Assembly: GCF_047948215.1 (NCBI RefSeq)
Contig: NC_134455.1
Location: 223,986,526-224,050,525 of the forward strand
Reading direction: 5' to 3'
Source of the DNA: Lycorma delicatula
Taxonomy: Eukaryota; Arthropoda; Insecta; Hemiptera; Fulgoridae
Length of the DNA stretch: 64,000 nt
In this document: positions 1-13,800 of the stretch, piece after piece
Layout: every line of letters begins with the position of its first letter
Position numbering within the stretch: position 1 is the first letter of the stretch
Translations under genes and position numbers: made by a program
The notes under the pieces: model-generated
Databases searched by the model: none
What the model was told of the DNA's origin: nothing
The model's input: the letters and a program-made list of their open reading frames with translations, nothing else

Positions 1-1905
1 TGCCGCTGCACTTCCCACCTTGGACACTGGAATACCACATGCTCGGGTGTGTCAGGATCCTCACAATAAGGGCAGTTGGGATCCTCCACCCGCCTCTGGT
101 TGCACAGGTAACTCCTAAAGACCCCATGCCCTGTCAAGAACTGTGTGAGCCAGAAGTTGGTCTCACCAAACCTCCTCCCAACACACACCTCAATCCGGGG
201 TATCAGTCGATGTGTCCACCTGCCCTTGGTGGACACATCCCTTCTGCATTGTCAATTGTGCATTACAACAGCCTGTGCTTCCTCTCTTGATTTGCCATTA
301 GAGCACATTGTTTGACTATTTGTTGCAGAGACGGAATTCCCGCCTCTGTTGATACACATGCGTACGCTGAGGTCTTGAGAGCAATACGCCTCTACACCCC
401 CTCGAGTATTCGTTTGTTGTGCTCCACTTCTACAGCTCTGTCCCATACAGGAACCCCGTACAATAACAGCGAGTTCACTAGATGGACATATAATCTTCTT
501 TTGGATGCCTGGGGTCCTCTAACGTTAGCAAGTAGTCTAGTGAGCTTCTTTACCAACAGTCCAGCTTTATCCCCCGCCTCACGAATATAAGGTATGAATT
601 TCCTACTGCGATCCAACCAGACAACCAAATACTTGGCAGTGTCCCATGGTTGGACTGCCTCACTCTCTACGCGTATTTTTATGGGTTCCAGCACTTGTTG
701 TCGATATCAAGGTATAACTCCTTCCAAGATTTCCTCTTCCGTCTGTTTAATTGTTGCTTTTAAGGTGGCATGAGATGCAATATACTAGAGTGAGATGCCA
801 TGAGAGATGCCTAGAGAGTGGCATGAGATGCCATAGAGTGGGTACGTTCCATCAATACAGGATCATCTCTTCGATTAGCCTTTTGGTTTATCCTCTTCTT
901 GGCCCATACTTGTTTGTGCAGCTGCCCAATCTCCTCACACCACCAGTAAACGTGCTGCCTTCAAGGCCTGCTATAGGTAAATCCAGTTATTCTGCATTCA
1001 TCCAGCACAATGTCCACAAATTCTTCTGGCGTTGCCCTCTCCGCTAATCTTTGACATATCCCTGCACAAACTTCATATATATCCCTTCATAGAAGTACCA
1101 GTTTTGTCAGCGGTTCTATTCTCTGTTAGGCCTGAGTTGTACTGAATCATTAAATGATCCGACAGGCTCTCCTCCTGCAGGATCTCCCAATTAGAGTAAT
1201 CGCTGATGTTGTCTTCGTTGGTAAACGCCAAGTCGAGCACCAATCGCGACTCCCTCCATACAAACGTGTCACCTTCTCCGTTAAAACATATCAGCCTCAA
1301 AGCGCTTGCCCATTCACTTAACTATTGTCCTTGTAATGTAGTAACATGACCAACAAGATAGGAAGACAGCATTGAAGTATCCCACTACTAGGACGCTTCT
1401 GCCTCTGTTTCTGTTTACTTTATGGCTAAGGTCTTCCAAAAAATCAAAAAAGTCTTCAATGTCTGTATTGGGCAAGTGGTAACAAATATACACCACCATC
1501 TTGCTCAGGTCAACCCACACATATCCTCGTCCCATATCATTTGCTACTACTGGCATACTATTCACTAGGAACCCTATCCCTTGCCTTGCCTGTGAGGTCC
1601 ATCAAACATCAAGGCCCCACCACCACTGCCGCATTTGGTTCAGCCACAAGCCGATGTCCTCTCTCTGTGCGACTATGTAACAGAGGTCCATAGCACGCCG
1701 GCTTTTGTTTGCATTAAATTGCAATATCTCATTTTGTCGTGCATCTGCCTGCCCAGTGGCCCTCTGCACCACAAAACACACAGGCTGCTGGGTCCTCACA
1801 CTGCTCTCTGGACTCACCTCTTCTTCCTCAGACGACGGTAGTTGGATAGTCTTCTTCACCATGATCAGCAGCTTAGAAATGCCTGGAACCTCAATTTCTT
1901 AGATT
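1..1905 (-). mobile_element. R1-like non-LTR retrotransposon, RT core deleted
   Basis: On the minus strand the pieces run in LINE order. 1602-1862: a CCHC-like segment and the start of an endonuclease (NEILQFNANKSRRAMDL). 1314-1565: endonuclease with the usual GDFNA changed to GYFNA. 1073-1300: endonuclease end (SRLVLDLAFTNEDN ... LSDH). 860-1070: linker (WWCEEIGQLHKQ). 392-694: end of the RT domain (KYLVVWLDRSRKF, LLYGVPVW). 1-300: C-terminal region ending in a zinc motif NCPYCEDPDTPEHVVFQCP. The catalytic RT palm is missing between about 860 and 700. Frames shift between blocks, so it is dead. It lies in RPN2 intron 4 in the same orientation as the gene and continues past base 1. Confidence 0.85.
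764..840. repeat. Short imperfect tandem repeat (GGCATGAGATGC)
   Basis: Three or more degraded units of a gtggcatgagatgc motif lie at the point where the R1-like element has lost its RT core. It may be a scar of the deletion or a small minisatellite. Confidence 0.6.
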
Positions 1906-4658
1906 TTAAAGAACTATGCCTCTCTATCACACGGTATCTTCAAATAATTGTAAGAATTGGTATGGCCAATTCTGCATAATTAGACATGCCACATGCCTAT
2001 TTTTTGAAGAGGGTCTGAAAAAGTATCCCTCCAAATCCAGGGTCGGATAATGGGGTAGGGTGTGGGGAGTGGGTCGAGGTAGTCTGGATAGGTAGAGATG
2101 CAAAAGGGTTTGACCAAATTAGAAATTTCCTCCTGATAATCGTATTAGCTAGCACTTAGAAAATTCAGTCTACTCACCAATATAAATTGTGAAATTTTTT
2201 TATAAGTCCTTGTTTGTCTCTATACTGATGATGTTACCATCTTGTCTGATCTTGTCAATCAACTTAGAATATTTCTACTATGTAATAGGTTATGTTGTAT
2301 CTATTCTCCTATAGTTTAAAATGTAAAAAAACAGCACTTTACAAAAATCTAAATAACTGGTCAGTCCGTCGTCCAATTTTCACCAAATTTTGTACACACA
2401 TCCAGTATATGTCCACCAACAATTTCCGAATGTACAAATCACTTAAATCACCAAACCACCTGTCCAAAAAAAACTTCAGCGTAGAGCTAAAAATTCATCA
2501 AAAGTACAGCTTGGAATCCTCAACTTGACTCGTAACACACCTCAAGTCGACTTGTAACACACAGCTTAGCTTCGCAAAGGAATATGCTTTCTTGCATAAT
2601 AATCACAATGTTTTTATGCTAACTATTTTTATTGAATATTAATTAATCAGTCAAATACATGTTGGAAATTGTTATCACCACAGGGTCACAGGGTCACTTT
2701 ACATTATAATGTTTATTATTGGCAATATAAATGCACATGTGTGTATGTAATAAAAATAATCTTTTAATAATAAGAGAAACAAGAAATATATCAAGCATTT
2801 TTTTAATATTACTTCATGACTTTCAAACTTGTAATTATGATTATAATGAGTTTAAGTATTTAAAAAAATGTATAGAATATATACATCTGAGTATCCCACC
2901 TAAATTCAAACAAGAGTTGTGAATGCAAAACTAACAATAATAATATACAAAGCAAAATTAATTATGTTGTCCTTGTAAATATGTTTCTTATCTGTACAAA
3001 CTCATATAATTCAAATTTTTTCAATATTAATTTTTTTACAAATCATAATTTGATAAATAAAAACAATAAGTTGTCACTGGTTTCGATTAAAAATAGTCCA
3101 GCTGGAAAAAAAACCACATTAATAAACTGGAGTATACTTTCTGAGTTATAAAATAGGAAATGGTTCAGTTTAGTAATTTGTTGTACTTAACTTTTTTGAT
3201 TGCTAAAAAAAATTAAAAACTGCAATTATTATAATCATATATTTAATTCACAAGAAATCAAATTTTATACTTGAGATTAATATTTTTAAGTTAGTATTAT
3301 GGTTTTCATTACAAATAAAAAATGCTAAGTTTAAGAGTCATTTTGGATACTAAGTAGTCCTCCCACAGCTTGTTAATTCTAAGAAAAAATATAACTTGGG
3401 CTTGATGTGATGTCATTAAAAATAACTTTATAGAGAAGTTATGAGAAAAACAATTTTTTCACTAATCTTTTTTTTTTTTTTGTTTTATATATGGTAGAAT
3501 TAAAACAACAAGATGACATCATGCAGTGTTTGTACATGGATTAATCGCTCACAGATAACATTTACAAACAAAAGAAAATTTTTGCAGTGAGATGTTTATT
3601 CAGCTCAATTCAAAAATTAGTTACATTAATCTTTACTCATAAGTTCCATATAAATGGCAGCATTAGTTTAATTGGAAGGTGTTTATTTGAGCAACCTTAA
3701 CCTCAAATTGTAATGAATCCTATAACCTAGTCACTTACAGTAAATTAAACTTATTTTACTTTTATTTTTGACTGATACAAAATTTTCATTAAATTAGCTG
3801 ATTGTCTGTTGGAAGAAGTATTCTCTTTAATATCAGATTTATAGGTGTTATAATAAATTTAAAATATCACAAGATAAAAACCAATAAAAAATTAAAATAT
3901 TTGTAAATATTAAAATATTTGTAAATATTTTAATTTGCTAAAACTGTTAGTAGTCAGAGGTCAGAGGAATTGCAGTTATGAAAATAATAGCTTCAGTTGT
4001 ATGCAATCTCAAACATTTTTGTTTTAAAATCTGCCATCAAGAAGGGTTAGAAAATGTAAAATAATGGTATTAATTTGCTTATGAAGGCAAGTAACACCTG
4101 ATTATTATATCATAGTTTTCAACACAGATTACAGAATTTTCATACTAATATTATTATTTTCCTTCATTCCCATAAAGGAAAAATCAACACATTATAACTG
4201 ACGTTTAGTAAGGTTTAGTTAATTAACACATTAATTTTAGTAAGAGACTAATTTGTGACACTGATTACAAATATAATTATATGAAACTTATTTGATGTAC
4301 TAGAATACCCAAAATTACACACCACTTTCTACATGAAAAAACATAGCAGCTGACATTCAAGGACTAACTAATGTCTTTTTAATTTTGATGGTCTAGGTAA
4401 ATAATATTAAGAGAAAGTCATTATATTTAATAAATAAACATTATGCTATAACTGACCTATTGTGGCAGTTACTAAACACACATTTTTCGTAAGAACTAAC
4501 AAAGGAAAAGAGAAAGTTAGAACCAGAAATCAAAGAATATATGCCCATACATTCCTTACTTAATTAATAAAAAAAAAAATCTGGTTAGAAAAAGGAATAC
4601 GTCCAAAAATGAACATTTTTCACATACAAAAAACTGAACATTTAATAATAATACTTAC
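1906..4658. other. RPN2 intron 4, no recognisable gene
   Basis: AT-rich intronic sequence. The short ORFs at 2292-2528 and 2731-2922 have composition-driven translations and no family that I recognise. It contains a G-quadruplex motif (2052-2073) and a small inverted/tandem AATATTTGTAAATATT block near 3893-3935. Confidence 0.5.
2052..2073 (+). other. G-quadruplex motif
   Basis: Four G-runs of 4, 3, 4 and 3 with loops of 2 to 3 bases (GGGG-TA-GGG-TGT-GGGG-AGT-GGG) fit the canonical G3+N1-7 rule. This is unusual in such an AT-rich intron. On the RPN2 transcript the motif is C-rich. Confidence 0.6.
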
Positions 4659-4816
4659 TTTGATATGCTATCATCCTTTTTCAGAAGAGCCTGAAGATTA
4701 CTTTTTATAAGATCTACGTGGGAAGTAAGTTTTTGGCCCAAGAGCTTGTAAGTATTAACGATATAATAAAGATCTGCAGCACTTGTTCCATCTTGCTTTA
4801 AAGTGCTAGCAACAAC
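4659..4816 (-). CDS. RPN2: RPN2 exon 4
   Basis: 158 nt with acceptor GACTTAG and donor AAA|GTAAGT, entering in phase 0 and leaving in phase 2. It encodes VVASTLKQDGTSAADLYYIV and NTYKLLGQKLTSHVDLIKSN, then a short Lys/Asp-rich stretch. It matches the ribophorin II repeat region (human [31 protein letters not shown]). I found no further exon between here and base 1, so exon 5 is probably outside the window. Confidence 0.87.
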
Positions 4817-7800
4817 CTAAGTCATATACACTTCGTGTTATACATTTAGAATAAATTTAATTAAAAGCATGATTAATCATTCACTCAGTATTTCAGAAAG
4901 CTGCTTCTAATTCTACCTCTAGCTTATAATGTTTTCAAATTACATATCCCAACAAAAATGAAAATTCAGCACTTTTGATAAGGATTAGTTCAGTAATATT
5001 TTTATGATAAAATTTGCTCAGAACAATTTCCATTTGTTCTATTAGCCTAAATAACAAAAAAATTGTAATATTTGCAACTGCCAACTATTTATAACCAAGC
5101 AGAGTAGCAGAGGAAAGCCATTTTTCCTTATCTTTCTAGTCTTGCTAGATTTTGAGTTGAAGAGCAGTGGCCTTCACTAGTTCATTCTTCAGTTGTTTGA
5201 TATGCAGCAGTCATAACAATTTTCACAAAAATTTGAATTGATGGCACTTTTTATTAAATCACACTGAAATCTTGTCTTTTAGCTTTAATTAATTATGCAA
5301 AATATATTGTAATCAAACATTTATTTGTAATCAAATTTGTTTTATGTTTTAATGGGTTATATTTTTAAATTATTTTTTGTCTTTGTACTAATACAATGAA
5401 TGTCACTGAAATCCTGTTATAATCAGACTACATTATTTTCCCTATAAAGAATATTTATTTGAAATAACTATATTTCATGAATGCGTACATTTTTTTTTCT
5501 TTCTTATAGATGACTAACAAATACAGGTGAGTGATACAAATTTAGCTGCCTATTACAGAATGATGATCATTTAGACAATTGAACTTTATTTTATGGATAC
5601 TGAAAATAAAATTCTGATATAAAATTTATCCTGGGAGTATTTCTTTCAACTCAGATATTAGTCATATTGTAGTTAAGAGAAAAGAATATCAAAAACTTTC
5701 TATGAGGCATGTTTTTGAAGTAAGTACCGTTTAAAATGAAATGAAAAAAAAACAAGTACACTATTCATAACAATTTTATTTTTACATGAAAGCATGTGTA
5801 GTTTAATCTACTTTTCTACATAATTGCCACTAATATTAAGGCACTTGTCATATTGTGCAACCAACTTTTGACCACCGTCGTCATAGAAGTCTGCTGTCTT
5901 GGCTTAATAACCACTGCAACACAGTCGCTTTGATACCATCATCATTGATAATTTCAAGCGTTCAGTCACAATTTCATAGACAACAGTTCTTGAAACTTGA
6001 GGAAACTCTTCAGATAACAAAGAAATCGTAAAGCATCTGTTCTTTCTCACTTTTTCATCAACTTTCTGCACCAAATCTGCAGTAATGACAGAAGGTCATC
6101 CATTCAGTTTCTGATCATGAACATTCTGCTGGCCATCTTTAAAAGCTCTAACTCCTTTTCGTACCATTCCATCGCTCATAATGTTTTCTCCATATACTTC
6201 ACTGATCTGATGATGAATTTCAGCCACTTTCATGCCTTTAGCACTAAGAAAACGAATCACACCATGTATTTCACAGTTGGTGTACATGCTAAACTACATG
6301 TTAGTAAAAGTATGAAAAAATGAATTACCTTTAGAAGAATATTTTATGAAGAATTTAGGGAAGATATAATGTTTACAACTTGTTATATTAAATGAGTTGT
6401 TGAAAGAAAAAACAGGTGGAAATATTCATCTAAATAAGCATGAAATACAACTTGGATTGCTTATGAAGAAATAAATAATAAATAGACCAGAAGCATTAGA
6501 CATAGAGCCTGGAAAAATTTGTACCACTCTACAACTTGGAATGCTGATGTAACTGATGAAAACTAATGTTTCTAACAAAAAAGTAACATGAATCAGGTTT
6601 TGGAAGGGAGGAAATTGAAAAAATGGTCTGAGTGATTAGCGAAAATCATGTATACCTCAGCAACAAATCACTTTATTAAAAATTGTCAGAGGAAAATGTT
6701 TCAGGTAACTGCTTAACTTATAAATTGAAACGGCATAGATAACCAATTCCATAATTAGGTCAAATGCAATACACAAAAAAAAAATGCGAAAAGATGAACC
6801 TGATGTTTGAGACAGTACTTTTTTGTTTTTTTCTCAAATCACTTCAAATTTTGGGGGAAAATAGGTCAATGTTGTCTAAAAAGTAACCCTGAGCTGGATG
6901 CTGTAGTTAATTTTTTATTGCAAAATAATCATTTTTCAAAACAAACATGAAGTATTCATAACTTTTGAGCATACAGGGATTTCAACATCTACTTAGGTTA
7001 AACTGAAAGGCAAGACAAAATGTGACTTACTTATAGTAGTGTTTTGAGAAAAAAATAAAAAAGCTACTGTCTCAGACATCAGGTTCCACTTTTCATGCTT
7101 TTTTGCTTATTGCACATGACCTAATTATGGAATCATTATCTACATCTCGATTTATAGGTTAGGCGAGTATCTAAAACAATTTTCTCTGACTTTTTTCTGA
7201 AATGATTTCCTGTTGAGATATAAACAATTTTCGCCGGTTATTTGGGCCCTTTTTTCAATTTTCCTGATTCTTGTTACTTTTTTGTTAGAAAATTAGTTTT
7301 CATCAGTTACATCATCATGCCAAGTTCAGAGTAGTACGAATTTTTCCAAAAGATTGCCTTTTTATGTCTAATGCTCCTGGCCTACAAGTAGATGGGGCAA
7401 AAAAAAGTTCTATGATTTGACAATCTTTAATGAAATTACTCATGCTTGGTACCTTGGAACAGATATGACAAAGACATTTTTATAGCCCAAAAACAAACTG
7501 CTGGCCATTGTACACCTTTACGATATGATTAATATTACTGAAAAGAATGTAAAAGGTCATTCATAAACATAAACATGAATGCTCCAAAAAACAAAGCCAA
7601 AACATTTTCTATTAAATTGAAATAATAGCTAAACCATGAATGAAAAGATGACTGTTAATAAGGACAATCAATTTTGGATTAATTGAATCCAATGATTCAA
7701 TCTGTTTTAAATAATGAATATGAAAAAATAATAATCATACTGAAGGAGTACTTAACAAACTCAGTAAAGAAACTGCTTTGTCTATCAGCCAAAAGACAAA

Positions 7801-10800
7801 TGTTAACATTTTGTAAAACATGTAATCACACTTTTCATAAAGAACATTGTTCTTAGGTGTGAGTTATTTGTTGTAAATAAAATAAATATATTAGCCATAC
7901 TACAAGGTGATCATGAAAATTATTTGACTCAAATCTATTTAGGCTACAATGAATTGAAAATACCTCATTTCACTGTAGCAAGTTTCTATTTTGACAATAA
8001 ATTGACATGCAAAGAGAGAAGGATTCTTGGGACAGCTGTCATTTTTACACAATTTTTAAATCTATATTAATATTCTATTACATTACATTATTATAATTTT
8101 ATTTCATATTTGCTTGTTAAATGCAGAAGTGTAAATTATTAATCTCTGTATATTTAAATACTAAAACCTAACAAGCAAATAAATAGAAAGTATGTAAGAA
8201 AAAGGTGTATATATATAAATATATCTTTGAAAGGTGTATATAAAAATAAATATTTTTTTAACATGGGCTAAATAGAATATTATTTCAGTCATAAAAAGGT
8301 AACCATTGTGAGAAATTTTTTCTAATCTACATTTAACTCAATACATTAAGTAACACAGTTTTTAACAACATAAATTAGCATAATAAATTAGGAGTTGAAT
8401 ATTGTCATAATTTGTTTAAAATTGAAAGCATTTCATTTTTTTTTTTAATTAAAAAGTTTATACTGTTCTGAAAAGTATATTGAGCAGTAATGAAGAGACA
8501 ATGAAAGCTTTCATTTTAGAATCTAAAATAAATGAGTTCACAAGAATTGGTTCAGTTTCTGGAATAATTGACAATATAATTTACTTAAATTGTAAATTAT
8601 CTGATTCAGAGTAATCGGAAAATATCTCTACAATAATTAACTTTCCCTATAGAAACCAATCCAAGCTCAGGGAAAACAATAAAATACATAAAGAAATTCG
8701 AGTGTAAAATACTTTTTTTAATAATGACTTTTATCTAGTTACTAATTATAAGGAACTGATTCAAAGTATAAAACATTTTTCAACAAGTCAGACATTACTA
8801 TGATCTTGCATGTACTAATATGATTACAAAAAATAATCTTATAATAATGCAACAAGAGTGTTAATAAAGAATTACCAGTTAACAGAGAGAAAGTTAAAGA
8901 CAAGTAAATTTTTTTGAAATATTACATTAAGTAATTTAAGTTCTGAAATTATGTCCTTTAATGTCCCACAGTTGTATCAGCTTATTTCTGATCACCATCT
9001 GTGTTATAACTACATTTATTTGGAGCTTGATTCATATATTATTGCAGGCTTAAACATACAACTGTTTAGATGAATTCATGAAAGTTAAGACAATGAGTCT
9101 ACTGAAGTATTACAGGTTGTGAAGAAACTTTATATAACTTCAAGGAAGTAAAGTAATTTAAATAGGTTCATGAGATAATTTATTTCAGAGGGACAGGAAG
9201 ATGAGTTTAGACAATTTCAGGCAGGTAAGCTACTCTTCCAATCAAACAGCAATGCTAATTAATCCACTCATATTTCGGTACTTTATGTTGTATCTTAATA
9301 GTTACATTACTACAAACAAAGTATACACAATATATTTCTGTAATACCAGTTAAATATTAATAAATTAATATTATTAAATAATATTAGCAAAAGGAGAAAG
9401 CCAAAGCAATGTATCCAAAGAGAGAAGCACTTATTCTGCTTATATTATTAGAGAGAGATAGTCTTTTAGAGAGTAGTGGATTGGTTTTTCCTCTATATAT
9501 ACTATTAGTTTATATCTAAATTATTATCATGCACTACAAAGTAAAAAAAATTACTGTAATATGAAAAATTCACTTGTTTTGTATCCTAGAATGTTATTCA
9601 TTATAAAGTTGATCTGATGATTAATAAATTATAACTTTTATTATTTTAATTATAATAACAACAATATGTTATTATAATAACAACATATTGGCTTTAGAAT
9701 GCAAATTTTAATGGCTTTATATAATGGCTTTAGAATGCAAATTTAAAAAAAAATGTCTAAAATAAAAGATAGAATTATAATTTAATGTAATAAAGAGACT
9801 GTACAAGACTACACTTCATTTACATTCATACATATCGTCCTCTGAACTAATACCTTACGGTAGTTTTGGAGGCTAAACAGAAAAAAATAGCACAGCAGAA
9901 ACAAAAGTATTAGCATATGGATGTTACAGAATACTATTTGAATATTTATACAATTTAAGAATAACTTATACAATAAATATATTATTTAATTATACTGTCA
10001 ATTGATCCTGGAGGGAGAAACCACTGATGCACTCATACTTAATGTCAAAATAAATAAGCAGTTTTAGCTCACCTCCAAAACCTTGCTGGTGGGAAATGTT
10101 CCTTGGCATTTTCCTATAGATTTCCAAGCACTGGTTGCATAATACAATGTTTCTGGTGAAGTTGCACTACCAGCAAAGTTCAAAAAAGCCTTACACACTT
10201 TCTGCAATACACAACAAAACATTAATGCCCAAAATAATAGATAGATTTATCATTATGTTGCAGATGAAAATTTAATATTAAATCATGAATTTTATAATTT
10301 TAAAATAAGATAAATAAAAATTAATATTATCAAAAATAAAGTTACTATTAAAATTTATTTCATAATTCAGAAACTTACAAACATATTCATTAATTTACTC
10401 CAACAGAGAATTATTAGAAAAAGCTTAAGGTTTGAAAAGATTATTAATAGCAATTTACTAGAAGTCAGTCGTAATGTGTGTCATAAGAGAAAAACATCAA
10501 TTTCAAAGTTATTACAAACATCTAAAGAAATAAATGTAACTTACTTAGAGCTTATTATTTTCTATATTATGTTGGTTGTTACAGTTTGTTAAAAAAAAAC
10601 CTTAGAAATTACAGAAAATTTTGTATAAAAAATACCTGGTTTTTATCTGTCTTGCAGCAATGCAATTTTAATGTCTCAAAACTATTTTAAGAGGTAATAT
10701 GAAAATTAATAATTTTAAGTGCATTTAAGAGTATTACTTGCTACATTAAAATTTCAAATGGCAGCTATTTAAAAAATATATACATAAATGCTATTCAGCT

Positions 10801-13800
10801 CTCAGTAAAAATAGGAATTTTTCCAATACTAATATACATATTTTAAAATACTACATGGGTTGTGGATGATAGCTTTAATAATATTTCAATTAACATTGGA
10901 ACGGAGAATGGGTTCTGAAGAAATGTATAATTTCCACTCAAACGTCTGAGAATTTCAACTGTAAGAAAGAGTACAAGTGATTCAGTGCAAAAAGACAGTT
11001 TAATAGACAAATCCGAACTTGTTGGAAACCACACTGTTATGGAGATAAAAGGCCATGTTTCTCCAAGTACTACGTAAGCCTGCAGTTCACTATTCTCTCC
11101 ATTACTTTGCATAAAACGCTTGTCAAGGAAACAGGGTGGTAGCTTGAAGGGGTTTGCTTTGTTTTTACCAGGTTTAAACAGTGGCACGACAATGGCTTCT
11201 GACCAGTTGTGTGGGAAAACTTGTTCGGAGAATAAACCATTATAAATGTTCAGTAGATGTTGCAGCGCCAAGTTAGGAAAGTGTGACAGCATACCGAGGC
11301 GAATGTTGTCAGGTCCAGGGGAAGTGTCACATGAGTTTTTAAGTGCGTGTGGCAACTCATTGTATAGGAATGGGGCGTCGGTAATTTGCCAACCGAATTA
11401 CCAATGTTTAATGTTAATACTTCCATCTGTATTTTGTACCTTTGAAAATCATTATTATATGATGAAGTGAGAAACACTGAGCGGAAGGAATTTGCTAAGG
11501 TATTTTCCACTGCAGAAGAAGATGAAAGGAGTTTTCCTTCATCAATAAGACCGAGAATACATTGTTTTGGTGATCTGCAAACTGCACAGATCTTTTTCTA
11601 CATAGTAGACGTGGGAGTAGTGTGTAAGATAGTATTCATGTATTTCATCCATGACTTCCTCTTAAGAGTCCAAGAATACTCAATGGGATACCACTCTGCC
11701 CTGCGGTATAAATTTAGATGTTCAGTTGCAGGCCTATGGTTAAATTTGAATAGGGTCTGTCATCGGTTGCTAATAGCATTCTGGCAATCATCATTCCACC
11801 ATGAAACGGAAGGACGTCTAGGGTAACCCGATGTTTTTTTTCACCTTGTGGTCGACACCGAAAGAAATAATAATTGGCCTGTGATCACTGCTGTGGAAGT
11901 CATCACAAACAGACCAATTAGGATTAGGGAGTAAATTCAGTGAGCATACAGAGAGGTCGATGTTGGACAATGTACCAGATGATAAGGACATGAATGTGTG
12001 TGACCTATCAATCAGCAGACAAAGGTCCAAGTCTTGACTCATTATATTTATCATATTTCCTTGAGAGAAGCAGAAAGATGAAACCCAGGAAAATATGGTG
12101 GGGCATTGGTCTCCTACTATTAACGCTGATGCAATTTTTGAGAGGAGATTTGACATTTCTAGAGCGTTGAACTCAGAGTTCGGTGAGAGATACAAATTGC
12201 AGATATGCAATTTGAAAGGAATAGAAACTCCTACAGCAACAGCAGGAATAAGGATGGCTAATAGAATCCTTGTAGACGACACTTCATTCTTCATGAAAAT
12301 AGCGATTCCACCACTCTCTCTACTGTCTACTAGACAGTTGTATCTCTCACATGTATAGCTTCTGATTCACATGTATTTACTCCTGTCCGCCAAGGTAAAA
12401 CTTTAGGTACCGGAACTTTCAGAGGGATTAAACTATTGGTTTCACTGGCTGCAACTATCGAATTTTTATTAATTTTAGTAATCTCTGAAATAGTAGCTGT
12501 AAGTGAAGAAACTTGATCAACATCTACACAAGCTTCTTTAACTCACTGCAGGATTGACATTGTTGATTATCAGCATTTAAAGGAGTTTTGCTAAATCTCA
12601 CGGCAGCGAAAAACATATCAGGTTTAACTAAGTTACGAGAGTTGATTAATTTTTTATATTTTCTTCATGCCACTGTAAAGGATAATTTCTGCTCCGAACA
12701 GATTCTGATAATTGCTTTCTCTTCTTTAAAAGTTGGGCAATCCCAGAAGCGAACTGTATGTGATCCACTGCAGTTTGCACATTTCTCGTTTTCTTGGCAG
12801 TTAGTGTCACTGTGGCCTTCCTTAGCACATCAAACACAGATCTCTGTTTTTGAACAAGATGTTGTAGTGTGTCCATACCTTGGCATTTAAAACATCGCCG
12901 TGGATTGAGTATGAATGGTTGTACTCGAACCAATAGATAACCTACTTTTATTTTCTATGGTTGTAACGGAAGATAAGGGAAGGTGTAGGTTCTTCCACTA
13001 CGTTTTGCCTTTTCATTTTTCGCTTCACCTCCACAACTTCCTGAGTATGAGGCTCACTAGCTATTTCATTAATGTCCATCTCCAGAAGATCCAGGCAAAA
13101 GATTACTACTCAGCTAGTATTTAAAGATTTATGGCATGCCATCTTTGTTTATATTACCTATATTGGTAAGGCATAAGAGATATCGGCTCTGTTCGTCACT
13201 AAACATCTCAACCAATATTGATCCGTCTCTTAACTTCCAGATGTTTTTTGGTGAACCAACTGAACATGTTATCACATATTTATCAGGAATGGATATTATT
13301 ATTTATCAGGAAGGAGAGAAAAGGAAAGAAAGCCTCCTTTTGGAGGAAGCCTCCTTCCTGATCGTTCTGAAGAACAATAGATTGTATATTTCTACACAGT
13401 GGATGGGATACATCACCATTCACAGTATTTTCTTCATACAGTTTTTATCCACATCAACAACGCCAAGTGAGGTCTTTTCATATGACTAATATTGGTGGTT
13501 TTATCAGATGGACCACCAACCATTGTAACATTATTTTGTGGACTAGAAATTTTGGTCCCACAATTACCGGCAATATAATGGACCACTCCAGCAGAGCACA
13601 AGCTTACTGGAGCTAGAGCTAAATACAACTAGGTTTACCCTGATGCCCAGAGGATACTGTTCGAGTATCACTACGTAGAGCCATTCACCCATCAGCATGA
13701 CAGTTCTCACCTTGGGTTACAATCTTGGTACGGTTGTGTTTGTAAGATGTTGCAACACCACCGAGTATAAATGTAAGAAAAAACAGTATAGGATATTGTT

